A DNA stretch of 64,000 nt, taken from assembly GCA_016839265.1 (NCBI GenBank), contig JAEOUO010000003.1, forward strand, positions 1 through 64,000, read 5' to 3'. Every line of letters begins with the position of its first letter. Within the stretch, counting starts at the first letter, position 1. The position numbers were made by a program, and so were the translations under genes. The notes under the pieces are model-generated. The model searched no databases, had not been told where the DNA came from, and saw only the letters and a list, made by a program, of their open reading frames with translations. This DNA comes from Candidatus Odinarchaeota archaeon (GTDB lineage Archaea; Asgardarchaeota; Odinarchaeia; Odinarchaeales; Odinarchaeaceae). Below, piece by piece: positions 17,456 through 26,441 of this stretch.

Positions 17456-18544
17456 ATGCGTATTATTTTACACGTTGACTTAGATTATTTTTACGCTCAA
17501 ATAGAGGAGAGAGATAACCCTTCTTTGAAGGGTAAGCCTGTAGTGGTGTGCGTTTACTCGGATAGAGGCGGGGGGAGTGGGGTTGTAGCTGCAGCTAACT
17601 ATATTAGTAGGCGTTATAATGTTAAAGCGGGTATGCCTGTTAAAACAGCTGAGAAGCTTTTAAAAGATTTTAACCCTGTGTTTCTCCCTGTGCGCGGGGA
17701 ATACTATGAGAAAGTTTCAAGTGAAGTAATGGATATTATTAGAAGCTACGGGGATGTCTTTGAACAGGCTAGTATAGATGAAGCTTACTTGGATGCTACG
17801 CGCATGCTGAACGGGGATTTCAGTCAAGCCCCCGGTCACGCTGTGCGACTTCAAGCGGACGTGTACTTGAAAACAGGGCTCACCTGTTCGGTGGGCGTCA
17901 GCTATAATAAGCTTTTAGCGAAGATCGCGGCTGGTTACCGGAAGCCGAACGGTGTGACGATTGTAGCTCCAGGGGAGGCTGAAAATTTTCTTAAAACTTT
18001 AAAAATCTCTAAGATTCCCGGCATCGGCGTGAAAACAACACGGATTTTAGAGGATATGGGTTATCGAACAGTCGGCGAGTTGCAGGCGATCTCTGTTGAG
18101 AGGTTAATGGATGTATTCGGTCGTAAAACCGGTTTATACATTTATAACGCAGCCAGAGGCGTAGACGATGAGCCTGTGAAGCCTAGGGGGCCAGCTGCGC
18201 AGCATGGTCGTATTAAAACTCTTAGAGAGGATAGTCGAAACCCAGCTTATATTTTAAGTGAACTTGAAACAGTCATCAAAGAATTAGATCAAGATCTAGC
18301 TTTCGAAGCTTTAAGCTTTAAAACTTTAACTGTGGTTTTCGTAACTGTTGATCTTAAAACGCATTCGAAGAGTATTAGCTTTGACCGCCGTTTTAACTCA
18401 GTCAGCTCGCTGCGGAAAGAGATCTTAAATTTGATTAATAGTTTTCTAGGCGAGAACCCTTATAGTATTCGTAGAATAGGTTTACGTGTATCTAACTTGT
18501 TAAAAGAGAGCGGTGTAAGACAGTTAAAGCTTACACTGTTTTAG
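17456..18544 (+). CDS. dinB: Y-family translesion DNA polymerase (Dpo4/DinB type)
   Basis: Error-prone bypass polymerase. Catalytic acidic residues lie in HVDLDYFYAQIEE at the N-terminus and SIDEAYLD near residue 100; the steric-gate region and SVGVSYNKLLAKIA follow, with the helix-hairpin-helix KIPGIGVKTTRILEDMG near 190. The little-finger domain follows. The C-terminus RQLKLTLF resembles a PCNA-interacting (PIP) box. I chose ATG 17456 over a TTG 18 bases upstream because Dpo4 proteins begin immediately before the catalytic strand. Confidence 0.95.
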   Translation: MRIILHVDLDYFYAQIEERDNPSLKGKPVVVCVYSDRGGGSGVVAAANYISRRYNVKAGMPVKTAEKLLKDFNPVFLPVRGEYYEKVSSEVMDIIRSYGDVFEQASIDEAYLDATRMLNGDFSQAPGHAVRLQADVYLKTGLTCSVGVSYNKLLAKIAAGYRKPNGVTIVAPGEAENFLKTLKISKIPGIGVKTTRILEDMGYRTVGELQAISVERLMDVFGRKTGLYIYNAARGVDDEPVKPRGPAAQHGRIKTLREDSRNPAYILSELETVIKELDQDLAFEALSFKTLTVVFVTVDLKTHSKSISFDRRFNSVSSLRKEILNLINSFLGENPYSIRRIGLRVSNLLKESGVRQLKLTLF

Positions 18545-18545
18545 T

Positions 18546-21017
18546 TCACCGATTGGAGGCTTGCCCGTATACTTTTAACTCTTCTAAAGCCATTTTAATA
18601 GTGTCCGCTTCCAAGTCGCCGGGTGAACGATAGCTGTTAAAGAATGATTCTACTTCACTTATATTTTTTAAACCGCTGTAAGGTGTGACTCTGGCTATGA
18701 CTCTTCCTAAATGCGTTAAAGGCAGCTTCTCTAATTCGTTAATGTTATCTGTGAACCAGCTCCAAAGCCAGTTTAAAGCAGCAGGGTTACGGGAGGCGGA
18801 GTTAACGACTATGAATATATTGTTTTTCGCGACTTTTCTCAGCGCGTAATCTAAGACTTCTTTTAATAGTTGACTGTCTGATACCGCTCCTAGAGCGTTT
18901 AACAAGTATACTCGCTCCGTCTCCGGTGTGGTCGCTGATTCTAATCTTTTCTTAATATAGTTTAAGCCAGCCGGATCCGCGTAGACTCCTGCTTTCAAAG
19001 CCACAGCTTGCAGGTCAGGGTGAACTTCCCCGCCTCTTATTATTTTTTCGAAGAGTTGACTGCAATATTCTCGAATTTTTTTACTTTCTAATACGGTGGC
19101 CGTCCAGAGCGCTGCGCTGCGAAGCCCTGCTCGCTGCGGGGTTTCCTCTACGGTAGGCTGTAATCCTATCTCATCTAAGATTCTCTCAGCTAGCTTTAAC
19201 CCATAGCTTGCTATCTTCGACTTATAGTGTGGTGCGATTAGATTAAGCTCTAAAAGATTCGCAGTGATGTCAACCGCGGGTAGGTAACGGGTCTCCTTAC
19301 TGTAGTATTTTTCTAGAAGATAAAGGTATTCGCCGATCGAGTAATCTCCTCTCAGCGTTAACGCGTAGAAGTCGTTTTCTAAGTTGAAGCTATCCGCGCC
19401 TGGTAGAGTTTGCGCTTCTACTAGTTCGCTTAACCGCTGCAGGTTTTCTACATTATATTTTACTCTGTAAAAACCCCAGCCGCCGTGATTTAATTTAATA
19501 ATTGAATCCGCTGGTAAACCGTTTAATCGACTTTCTCTATTATTCAACGTATATTTTACTACTCTACTATTTTCACTCGTATAAACTATCAGCTCTACTG
19601 GTATAATCCATTTCTCTTCGTATTCTTCCGGTTGATATGCGAAACGGCTTTGTTTTAGTTGAAGGCTTCGCTCTTCTAAATTAGCTTCGATTAAAGGGTA
19701 TCCTTTCTGTGTAAGCCAGTTTTCAGCGAATTCTCTGACAGGTATCTGAGAGACTTGCTCGAATACACTCCAATAGTCTCCGGTTTCAGCGTTTTTATAA
19801 GCGTATTTCTCCATGAAAACGCTGACCGCTCTCTGAAAAACTTCTCCCCCTAAGTATTCGACGAGCATCCGTAGAACAGCCGCTCCTTTATTATATATTA
19901 TAGGCGCTGTGGATGTGTTAATGTTCACCGGTAGACCGCCTGGTAGTTGAATAGGATGCGTGTGCTTCAAAGAATCTCTTTTAAAAGCTTCCAGCGTGTT
20001 CTCTAAGAGAAAGCGATCCCAAGCCTCCCACTCCGGGTGTAAGCTATCAGTAACCTTGTATGAGAAATAAGTTGCGAAGGATTCGTTTAACCAGAGATCC
20101 CGCCAATCTAACGGTGTAACAATGTCACCGAACCATAGATGAGCTGTTTCATGCGCGATAATCGAAGTGATGCGAACAAGTCCGCTGCGGTTAGTCAGCT
20201 TCGGGTAAACTAGTAGAAGATTCTCTCTAAATGTGATCGCCCCGTAATTCTCCATCGCCCCGAATAAGAAATCCTGCACGCTTATATAATCGCATTTACC
20301 AGTCGGATACTCTAACCCAGTGTATTTCTCCATAAAGCTTAAAGCCGCTCTAGCGTTTTGCAGCGCGTAACCTGCGTAAACGCTTTTACCAGGCGCTGTT
20401 AACACTCGAATAACCGGTTTACTGGAATCGTCTTTAATCGCTTCAAATTCTCCGACGGCGAAGAAAACCAGGTAAGAGCTCAGCAACGGAGTAGTTGTGA
20501 AGCGAACAAGCTTCCGACCATCTCCTAGGCTACGCTCCTCTAAAATCTCAGTGTTAGAGATCGCTGTTAACTTCTCATCCACGATTAACTCGATGTTGAA
20601 GACGGCTTTCATCGAAGGATGGTCGAAGCATGGAAACGCTCGTCTAGCCTCCTGTTCCTCGAACTGGGTGACTGCGATATATTTCTCCTCACCGTCTACT
20701 GTAACGTAACGACTTCTGTAAAAACCGATCATTAAATCGTTAATAACTCCTTCGTAGCTGATTTTTAAAACAGCTCGCCCTTTAATAATTCTAGGAAGCT
20801 TAACATGCAACTCCTCTCTATCCTCTAAAATATTATACTCACACTCATCTTCCTCACATCTATAGAGGACACTACACTCTTTAATAACCAAGTCTTTAAC
20901 GTTTAAAACAACTTCACTTACAGGTTCATCCAGCTTTAAATCTATCGCGACGAATCCTTTAAACTTGAAAACCTTTAGATCCGGCTCTAATCTAATCCAA
21001 TAGCTTAAAGGCTTCAC
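18546..21017 (-). CDS. M1-family aminopeptidase (tricorn-factor-like)
   Basis: Zinc aminopeptidase of 823 residues. The exopeptidase motif GAMEN is at residues 243-247, the zinc motif HETAH at 279-283, and the third zinc Glu in NESFATYFSY about 18 residues later. An N-terminal beta domain precedes and a long helical C-terminal domain follows, as in the tricorn interacting factors F2/F3, which finish peptides released by the proteasome or tricorn. No signal peptide, so it is cytosolic. It is convergent with dinB, stop to stop. Confidence 0.95.
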   Translation of the reverse strand: MKPLSYWIRLEPDLKVFKFKGFVAIDLKLDEPVSEVVLNVKDLVIKECSVLYRCEEDECEYNILEDREELHVKLPRIIKGRAVLKISYEGVINDLMIGFYRSRYVTVDGEEKYIAVTQFEEQEARRAFPCFDHPSMKAVFNIELIVDEKLTAISNTEILEERSLGDGRKLVRFTTTPLLSSYLVFFAVGEFEAIKDDSSKPVIRVLTAPGKSVYAGYALQNARAALSFMEKYTGLEYPTGKCDYISVQDFLFGAMENYGAITFRENLLLVYPKLTNRSGLVRITSIIAHETAHLWFGDIVTPLDWRDLWLNESFATYFSYKVTDSLHPEWEAWDRFLLENTLEAFKRDSLKHTHPIQLPGGLPVNINTSTAPIIYNKGAAVLRMLVEYLGGEVFQRAVSVFMEKYAYKNAETGDYWSVFEQVSQIPVREFAENWLTQKGYPLIEANLEERSLQLKQSRFAYQPEEYEEKWIIPVELIVYTSENSRVVKYTLNNRESRLNGLPADSIIKLNHGGWGFYRVKYNVENLQRLSELVEAQTLPGADSFNLENDFYALTLRGDYSIGEYLYLLEKYYSKETRYLPAVDITANLLELNLIAPHYKSKIASYGLKLAERILDEIGLQPTVEETPQRAGLRSAALWTATVLESKKIREYCSQLFEKIIRGGEVHPDLQAVALKAGVYADPAGLNYIKKRLESATTPETERVYLLNALGAVSDSQLLKEVLDYALRKVAKNNIFIVVNSASRNPAALNWLWSWFTDNINELEKLPLTHLGRVIARVTPYSGLKNISEVESFFNSYRSPGDLEADTIKMALEELKVYGQASNR

Positions 21018-21032
21018 TTAAACCACCCTCTT

Positions 21033-22352
21033 TCAACCGCAGCTTACTCGACTTATACTTTCACCTAACCCTAAAAATAACAGTAAACCTGCAACCACTA
21101 TAGTAAACTGTATTAAAATAATTAACGGATCGAAAGAGAACAGTAAAAGCAAGCATACAACAGCTCCTAAAACCGCGGTGACAGGCATCCACTTAATATT
21201 TAAACCTATTTTAAACGGTCTATCAGCGTCAGGAACCCTTCTGCGAAGCAAGATCACGCTTAAATTAACAAATAAGAAAACGATTAAAATCCCGTAAACC
21301 GTCGCATTCGCCACTAAACTAATATCCCCTAACAATAACATTAAAAGACTCATAATCATAGCGAATAAAACCGCTAAAGTAGGAGTACCAGTCCGCTTAG
21401 AAACCCTGCATAAAGGCGCCGGTAACGCTCTATCCCTAGCCATCCCGTAAACCAGTCTAGAAGAAGTAACTAAAACAATTAAAACAGTGTTCGCCGTCGC
21501 GAATAAAGCGATAAAAGACATTAAAACACCTCCAACAGGCCCAAGCACAGTTAAAACCACAGTTTTCAAAGGTGCAGGTGAAGCCGCTATAACATTATAA
21601 GGGAGAATACTCACAACGCTAACCGCCACCAAGCAGTAAATCACAGCCGTAATCAAAATCGAGAAAATAATCGCTTTCGGCACACTCCTCGTCGCATCAA
21701 CCCCCTCCTCTGCAAGATTAGCCACAGCTTCAAAACCTAAATACGCGAAGAAAACCAGGTTAACCGTAGATAAAATATTCATTAAACCGCCACCAGCAGG
21801 CAGCTCAAAGTAATTCACAGAGCCCAGAAAAGGCACACCAATAAAAATAATCAAAAACAAGCCCCCGGCTTCAATCAACGTGAAAACAACATTCATCCAA
21901 GTAGACTCCCTAATCCCAATATAATTCACAACACTCACAACTATAATGAGAGCGGCCGCGAAAAACACAGAAACCCCCCACTCGGATAACCCTAATAAAA
22001 CAGAAAGATAACCCCCGAAACCTAAAGCCACCGTAGCCGCTGAAAACAAACCGGAGAAAACCACAATCCAACCAAGTATAAAAGATAAAGCCCTTATTTT
22101 AAAAGCTCTATCCACGTAAACAAAAGAAGCCGCGCTCTGAGGATACATAGATGAAAGCTCAGCGTAAGATAAACCCGTCAACAACCCGATGAAAGCAGTC
22201 AACAGAAAAGGAAGCCAAGCCATATTACCCGCTAAACCAACCACAGACCCAATAAGAGCGTAAACACCAGCCCCGAGAATATTACCAACACCGTAAAAAA
22301 TCAAACCAACCAGTGAAACACGCCGCTTCAAACCCCCACCGCTAACCGACAT
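21033..22352 (-). CDS. APC-superfamily amino acid permease
   Basis: A membrane transporter of about 439 residues and twelve hydrophobic helices. The first helix carries VGNILGAGVYALIGSVVGLAG, the GxGxxG-like substrate motif of the family, followed by LPFLLTAFIGLLTGLSYAEL. The ATG at 22352 is favoured over an upstream one that would overlap the next gene. The coding strand is unusually rich in G and T here, unlike most neighbours. It lies 15 bp upstream of the aminopeptidase, so amino acids or peptide metabolism may connect them. Confidence 0.88.
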   Translation of the reverse strand: MSVSGGGLKRRVSLVGLIFYGVGNILGAGVYALIGSVVGLAGNMAWLPFLLTAFIGLLTGLSYAELSSMYPQSAASFVYVDRAFKIRALSFILGWIVVFSGLFSAATVALGFGGYLSVLLGLSEWGVSVFFAAALIIVVSVVNYIGIRESTWMNVVFTLIEAGGLFLIIFIGVPFLGSVNYFELPAGGGLMNILSTVNLVFFAYLGFEAVANLAEEGVDATRSVPKAIIFSILITAVIYCLVAVSVVSILPYNVIAASPAPLKTVVLTVLGPVGGVLMSFIALFATANTVLIVLVTSSRLVYGMARDRALPAPLCRVSKRTGTPTLAVLFAMIMSLLMLLLGDISLVANATVYGILIVFLFVNLSVILLRRRVPDADRPFKIGLNIKWMPVTAVLGAVVCLLLLFSFDPLIILIQFTIVVAGLLLFLGLGESISRVSCG

Positions 22353-22362
22353 AAAACCAGCC

Positions 22363-22755
22363 TCAAACACCAGCGGACTCAACCATCACACAAACACCCC
22401 AAACAACATCAATATTATTCCGCCTACAAAACTCTAAAATCTCCTCAGACTCAGCCCCAGGCTGAAGCCACACCCTCCGCACACCAGCCCGAACACAATC
22501 CTCAACCACCCTCAAACCAACAACCGGAGGAACAACCAACACCGCAACATCCACCATAACAGGTAAATCAAAAACCGAAGAATAAACCCGATCCCCATCA
22601 ACACAATCAATATTAGGATTCACCGCATAAACCTCAAAACCCTTCCTCTTCAAATCAAAATAAACCCGGTAACCATACTTACCAGGATCACGAGAAACAC
22701 CAAACACCGCAAACCGCCGCCCCCTCTTCAAAAAATCATAAACCAACCTCTCCAT
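22363..22755 (-). CDS. CoA-binding domain protein
   Basis: A single Rossmann-like CoA-binding domain of 130 residues. FAVFGVSRDPGKYGYRVYFDL opens it, VYAVNPN follows, VDVAVLVVPP in the middle and VWLQPGAESEEI near the end, as in the YccU type. The exact partner or reaction is unknown. The ATG follows GGTGGTT. The GTG three codons upstream lies inside that ribosome site. It ends 10 bp before the permease gene, so the two are probably co-transcribed. Confidence 0.88.
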   Translation of the reverse strand: MERLVYDFLKRGRRFAVFGVSRDPGKYGYRVYFDLKRKGFEVYAVNPNIDCVDGDRVYSSVFDLPVMVDVAVLVVPPVVGLRVVEDCVRAGVRRVWLQPGAESEEILEFCRRNNIDVVWGVCVMVESAGV

Positions 22756-22831
22756 AATAACCACCAATTAAACACGAAACACTCAATAAAAACTAAAATA
22801 CAATAATAAAAATAAAATTAAAAAAAGAAAA

Positions 22832-23251
22832 CTAAAGCTCCTCTAACAAACTAGTAAACGTATCGTGATGATCCTCCTCATCCGCTAAAATATCCCTGAA
22901 CAAATGAGCAGTAGTCTCATCACCCTCCTTCAAAGCAACACTCATCACAGTCTTATAAAGCTTAATAGCACCCTCTTCATCCTTAGCATCCTGCTCCAAC
23001 ATCTCCCTCAAACTCGCACCGACAAAAATCGGCTCAGGCTTAGTAGTCGGAACACCACCCAAATAAACAAGCCGCTCAGCAATAGCCTCAGCATGCTTCA
23101 TCTCCTGCACACCAATACTCTTCAAAACATCCTTCACCGCAAAACCCTTAACACCACGCCACTGAACATGCTGCCACATATACTGAATAGAAACCTGCAA
23201 CTCACGAGCAATAGACTTATTCAACAAATCCAACAACTCTTTACTAGCCAT
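22832..23251 (-). CDS. Ferritin-like di-iron protein (bacterioferritin/Dps-type)
   Basis: A 139-residue four-helix bundle with the expected iron ligands: Glu in IARELQVSIQYMW, ExxH in GVQEMKHAEAIAERL, Glu in DAKDEEGAIKLY and ExxH in ADEEDHHDTFTSLL. It could store iron or detoxify oxygen or peroxide. The ATG at 23251 has a GGTGGTG ribosome site. A longer in-frame start at 23293 would lie at or before the inferred transcript start and would add a hydrophobic leader that the family lacks, so it was not used. Confidence 0.9.
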   Translation of the reverse strand: MASKELLDLLNKSIARELQVSIQYMWQHVQWRGVKGFAVKDVLKSIGVQEMKHAEAIAERLVYLGGVPTTKPEPIFVGASLREMLEQDAKDEEGAIKLYKTVMSVALKEGDETTAHLFRDILADEEDHHDTFTSLLEEL

Positions 23252-23299
23252 ACAACACCACCAAAACAATAATTTAAACAAAACTATAAACAAAACCCC

Positions 23300-23308
23300 T
23301 TTTATACC
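23300..23308 (-). promoter_or_regulatory. TATA box of the ferritin-like gene
   Basis: On the minus strand the sequence reads AAAGGTATAAAAGG, a near-ideal BRE plus TATA element. A start of transcription about 25 bases downstream (near 23278) leaves a leader of about 27 bases to the ATG at 23251. Confidence 0.6.
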
Positions 23309-23424
23309 TTTCCATAAAAACAGCGTCGCAAACTTTTTGGTTTATTAGGCGGGAAAATTAGAACAAATGAAACAATATAAAAGTAAATAATAAATTACCA
23401 AAAATACTAATAAGGTGTGCGATA

Positions 23425-23517
23425 ATGCGAAGCTTTCGAATTGAAAGTTTATTTGAAATATTTGACGCTGTATATAAACTAGCGAAGCAAAAGTGTTTTG
23501 TTCACATATTACTGTAA
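23425..23517 (+). CDS. Possible 30-residue protein of unknown function
   Basis: A short frame starts with MRSFRIESLFEIFDAVYKLA and ends at a TAA inside a palindrome. It has a TATA-like CAATATAAAAG at 23373-23383 and an AAGGTG ribosome site at 23413-23418, both well spaced. The peptide could form an amphipathic helix. It might instead be the body of a small RNA; length alone cannot support a protein. Confidence 0.3.
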   Translation: MRSFRIESLFEIFDAVYKLAKQKCFVHILL

Positions 23518-23520
23518 TAT
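23506..23520. promoter_or_regulatory. 15-bp palindrome matching the cbiM operator
   Basis: ATATTAC-T-GTAATAT is the same dyad as in front of cbiM (13194-13208), differing only at the centre. It lies between the ends of the small plus-strand frame and the RNase H gene, about 255 bp from the ferritin-like start, so its target is unclear. Confidence 0.35.
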
Positions 23521-23547
23521 TAAATAAACTAAAATTTCATAATAGTT

Positions 23548-23958
23548 TTATGTATTCGCTTTAGCGAATAAATCAAGTTCACGGTTCAGTAATGAGTCAG
23601 CTCGGGTGATCATAGGGTGAGTTCTATTAACAAAAGTATAACTCACCTTATGATAATATTTCTCTAATTCTTTAACTCTAGTATATAGGCTTTTAAGCCT
23701 AGCGTTTTTAACCTGGTATAGCCCGTTTAACTGGTTAACGACGAGTAGACTGTCAGAGTAAACTTCAACTCTATTCCGAGTATAATTTTTAGCGACAGTT
23801 AAACCTTCAATAACCGCGTTATACTCCGCCCAATTATTAGAGCCTAAACCTAGAAAAACACTTTTCTCGAATAAAACCTGCCCTTTAAAATCGCATATAA
23901 TCACAGCTATCGCACACTGACCGAGCGCTGCTCTATTCCCGCGTGACCCGCCGTCCAC
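23548..23958 (-). CDS. rnhA: Type I RNase H
   Basis: RNase H-fold nuclease that cuts RNA in RNA-DNA hybrids. Catalytic residues are visible: Asp2 in (V)DGGSRGN, Glu in SNNWAEYNAVIEGL, Asp in VEVYSDSLLVVNQLNG, and the last Asp in RADSLLNREL. Length is 136 residues. The usable GTG start places the first catalytic Asp at residue 2, cutting off most of the first beta strand. The codons before it (LVKVYV) complete that strand, but there is no ATG, GTG or TTG in frame, so an upstream non-standard start or an error is possible. Confidence 0.85.
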   Translation of the reverse strand: MDGGSRGNRAALGQCAIAVIICDFKGQVLFEKSVFLGLGSNNWAEYNAVIEGLTVAKNYTRNRVEVYSDSLLVVNQLNGLYQVKNARLKSLYTRVKELEKYYHKVSYTFVNRTHPMITRADSLLNRELDLFAKANT

Positions 23959-24001
23959 GTAAACTTTTACAAGAGTATACAGTAAAACACGCCCCTTACA
24001 A

Positions 24002-24307
24002 CTAACCTAGATTTCTCATAACGGATTCAATCTTAGATTTAATAGTAATCTTTTTATCACGTCGATCATCAATTTTGACCTGCGTTAACACTCTGCTAAC
24101 ACCCATCTTGAAAACCGCCTCATGAGCCTGTTTAACAGCTTCGAAAACCGTGTTTAAGTCTTCAGCTTCTATAATAGTAGCCATAGAAGTCACTTCTACA
24201 CGAATATTTTTAAAGGATTGTAAAACACTAATCGCTTTAGCTACATATTTACTTAAACTAGCAGTAGCTGTTCCTAAAGGAACAATACTAACCTCCGCGA
24301 CAACCAT
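24002..24307 (-). CDS. Thiamine-binding MTH1187/YkoF-family protein
   Basis: A 101-residue ferredoxin-like fold protein starting MVVAEVSIVPLGTATASLSKYV and continuing VEVTSMATIIEAEDLNTVFEAV and GVSRVLTQVKIDDRRDK, the order seen in the MTH1187 (DUF77) family. Relatives bind thiamine or related ligands between subunits. There is no thiamine gene nearby. It sits alone, downstream of no obvious operon partner and divergent from the HhH-like gene. Confidence 0.87.
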   Translation of the reverse strand: MVVAEVSIVPLGTATASLSKYVAKAISVLQSFKNIRVEVTSMATIIEAEDLNTVFEAVKQAHEAVFKMGVSRVLTQVKIDDRRDKKITIKSKIESVMRNLG

Positions 24308-24403
24308 TTAAACCACCCTCAATAATATAAATTAAAAGAGTTTAATAAAAATATAACATTACTCATTAAAACAGTTAGCTAGTTAATTTATGAGTGGATA
24401 AAA

Positions 24404-25093
24404 TTGTCTTTACTGAAGAGAGTAGTAGACAGTTATATGAGCAGGGTTGAAGGTTTAAAAGATTATTGTGAGCGTTGTCTTAGAACAGAACGCTGGGGTG
24501 GCAGCGTAGTTTTAATGATAGTTGACGCGGCTTTCACGTCAATAGGATTAAATTATTTTACAGCCGTGGTTCCTAAAGTAGAGTTGTTCAGGAAAAAATT
24601 TCTCGAAACCGGTTTAATAAACAATTTAAAAAAACTGGCGGCAGCCGATTTAAATCAACTCAAAACCGTTTGGAGAAACACGAGATCATGGGATATCACT
24701 AAAAAAATAGCCTCTTATCTTTCCAATTTAGAGATTAATGATAGAAACGCGTTTAGAAGATGGGCGGGTTCCTCTAAACTTGAGAGTTGGAGAAATGATC
24801 CGATAGGCGGAATCAAAGGCGTCGGTTTAGTGACATACCAGTATCTTCGAATGATGGGCGGCGTTGACACGGTGATGCCGGATAAAATAGTTAAAAAAGT
24901 TATAAATAAAATACGATCGGAAGCTGGGTTAACTCCTGTAATAGAGGATATAGAATTTATTATAAAAACCGAGGAACTTGCATATCAAACAGGTTACCGG
25001 CCGATTGAATTATGCTGGATGACATGGCTTATACAATCTGAAGGTGAAATAATGCGATTGGATAAATACGCTAAGCTTCTACCGAAGATATGA
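24404..25093 (+). CDS. Helical protein with a helix-hairpin-helix (DNA glycosylase-like) segment
   Basis: A 229-residue protein without a firm family name. Residues about 133-170 read GGIKGVGLVTYQYLRMMGG then DTVMPDKIVKKVI, which resembles the hairpin G-x-G and the following VD-x-x-x-[PR]D region of the HhH-GPD base-excision glycosylases. The rest is helical as in that superfamily. No iron-sulfur cysteines follow. A DNA-binding or repair role is inferred, not shown. It starts at TTG; no strong ribosome site is visible. Confidence 0.6.
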   Translation: MSLLKRVVDSYMSRVEGLKDYCERCLRTERWGGSVVLMIVDAAFTSIGLNYFTAVVPKVELFRKKFLETGLINNLKKLAAADLNQLKTVWRNTRSWDITKKIASYLSNLEINDRNAFRRWAGSSKLESWRNDPIGGIKGVGLVTYQYLRMMGGVDTVMPDKIVKKVINKIRSEAGLTPVIEDIEFIIKTEELAYQTGYRPIELCWMTWLIQSEGEIMRLDKYAKLLPKI

Positions 25094-25129
25094 GAAATAA
25101 TTTTTAAAAAAAATAAAAGAGAAATAAGT

Positions 25130-26329
25130 TTAGTCTGGTGGAATCTCTTTAAACCGTAAGTCCATAGGCACGCCTTTACTCTTGTTAATGAAGTACGCTG
25201 CGTAGTAGAGTATGAACGGTATGATTACGAAGAATGCTACTGTTCCGACGATCTGCTCCATACCTCCGCCGCCGCCTATTAAAGCGGCTATAGGCGGGGC
25301 TAAAGCAGAGTAAGCACCCCAAGCTGCCACACCGAGGGTTACAACGCCTAGAATTGAAATCGCGGGTATACCTGCTATTCGTTTCTTAACAACTTCAGGA
25401 GATTTCTCGAAGATGTCTTTTCGTCTCCACGGGAATATGATGCCTGCGATACCGAATACACACCAGCCGATCATCCAGATCGCGATCGTGTGAATAATAT
25501 AAGCCAACCATGTAGTCCAAGTGTTAATTGTAAAGATTATCCAAGCTATAGCGCCGCCTAAAATCACTGAGTTCACAGGTGAACCGCGTCTGTTAACACG
25601 GTTAACCCATTTCGGTAGAATACCGTCGAAAGACCAGGCGAACAGGTTTCTCACAGGACCGAAAGCAAGTGTTAGCATACCACCGAAGTCGATAACCGCG
25701 AAGTGGATTGTACTTATCCCTGTTAGAATCGGGTTAGCCGTAGTAAATATAACATTGTAAGTAGCTAACGGCAGTTTATAAGCGATGTCGAAACCGAAAT
25801 AGTATGCAAGCCAGTCGCCGGTAACACCCGGGCCGACTATACCTGAAGCATTAGCCTGATCCATCATAGCGATAGCTTGGTACCATACTGAACCGAATCC
25901 AGCGTATTGGAAGAATGTGAAGATCTCCCAGTACACTACGAAAAGCGCTAGTGAGCCGAGCTGAGCTAGTGTTTGAGCTGCTTTCACCTCTTTTATTTCT
26001 CCGGCTATGTTAGCGGCGAAAGTTGAGCCGAGTGTGCTAAGATTCAAGTATGTAGCGCCGGCCATAAGAGTCGGCAGAAGATATGTAGCGCCGTTCGGGA
26101 AGGTTTGCCCTAACGCGGTTGCAGCGCTTACAGCACCGTTTATAATATCAGTGTAAGAGTGCCCTGTATATAATAGAATATTATTCTGAACTGTTGCAGA
26201 CATCGGTCCGCCGGCCATTAACGCAGCGATACCGTAGACAGCTAAACCTATAAAGTTCCACACGAAGATAATCCATGTAAACTTTACAACCGTTCTTGTA
26301 CCCCTAGCCATAATAAAGTAGCATACCAC
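25130..26329 (-). CDS. APC-type permease, C-terminal part (frameshifted)
   Basis: This 399-codon frame holds the last two thirds of a transporter with about eight to nine hydrophobic helices, including FGPVRNLFAWSFDGILPKWVN, typical of APC amino acid permeases. The frame actually stays open upstream of its first ATG to 26450, joining the N-terminal part at 26442-26819 if one G is removed from a six-G run (26450-26455). The restored protein is about 562 residues. The start shown is therefore probably internal and not used. Confidence 0.8.
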   Translation of the reverse strand: MVCYFIMARGTRTVVKFTWIIFVWNFIGLAVYGIAALMAGGPMSATVQNNILLYTGHSYTDIINGAVSAATALGQTFPNGATYLLPTLMAGATYLNLSTLGSTFAANIAGEIKEVKAAQTLAQLGSLALFVVYWEIFTFFQYAGFGSVWYQAIAMMDQANASGIVGPGVTGDWLAYYFGFDIAYKLPLATYNVIFTTANPILTGISTIHFAVIDFGGMLTLAFGPVRNLFAWSFDGILPKWVNRVNRRGSPVNSVILGGAIAWIIFTINTWTTWLAYIIHTIAIWMIGWCVFGIAGIIFPWRRKDIFEKSPEVVKKRIAGIPAISILGVVTLGVAAWGAYSALAPPIAALIGGGGGMEQIVGTVAFFVIIPFILYYAAYFINKSKGVPMDLRFKEIPPD

Positions 26330-26441
26330 TAACGCTAAGGTGCCGATAATCCAAGCTTCAATTGTACTAGGCTGGTTAAGATATAAGCCTAAGTCTCTTA
26401 GCGCAGTGTTGCCTGAAAGAACACCTTGAGCTAGCAGAGTG

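Noticed and set aside
23053..23272. Plus-strand frame over the ferritin-like gene
   Set aside because: It is composed of Asn/Thr/Leu/His repeats typical of an antisense shadow.
23252..23293. Longer start of the ferritin-like gene (hydrophobic leader)
   Set aside because: The TATA box at 23300-23308 starts transcription near 23278, after that ATG, and the leader is not a family feature.
23553..23570. TATTCGCT/AGCGAATA hairpin at the end of the RNase H gene
   Set aside because: A terminator role is possible, but archaeal stops are usually T-tracts, and half the hairpin is coding; not enough to call.
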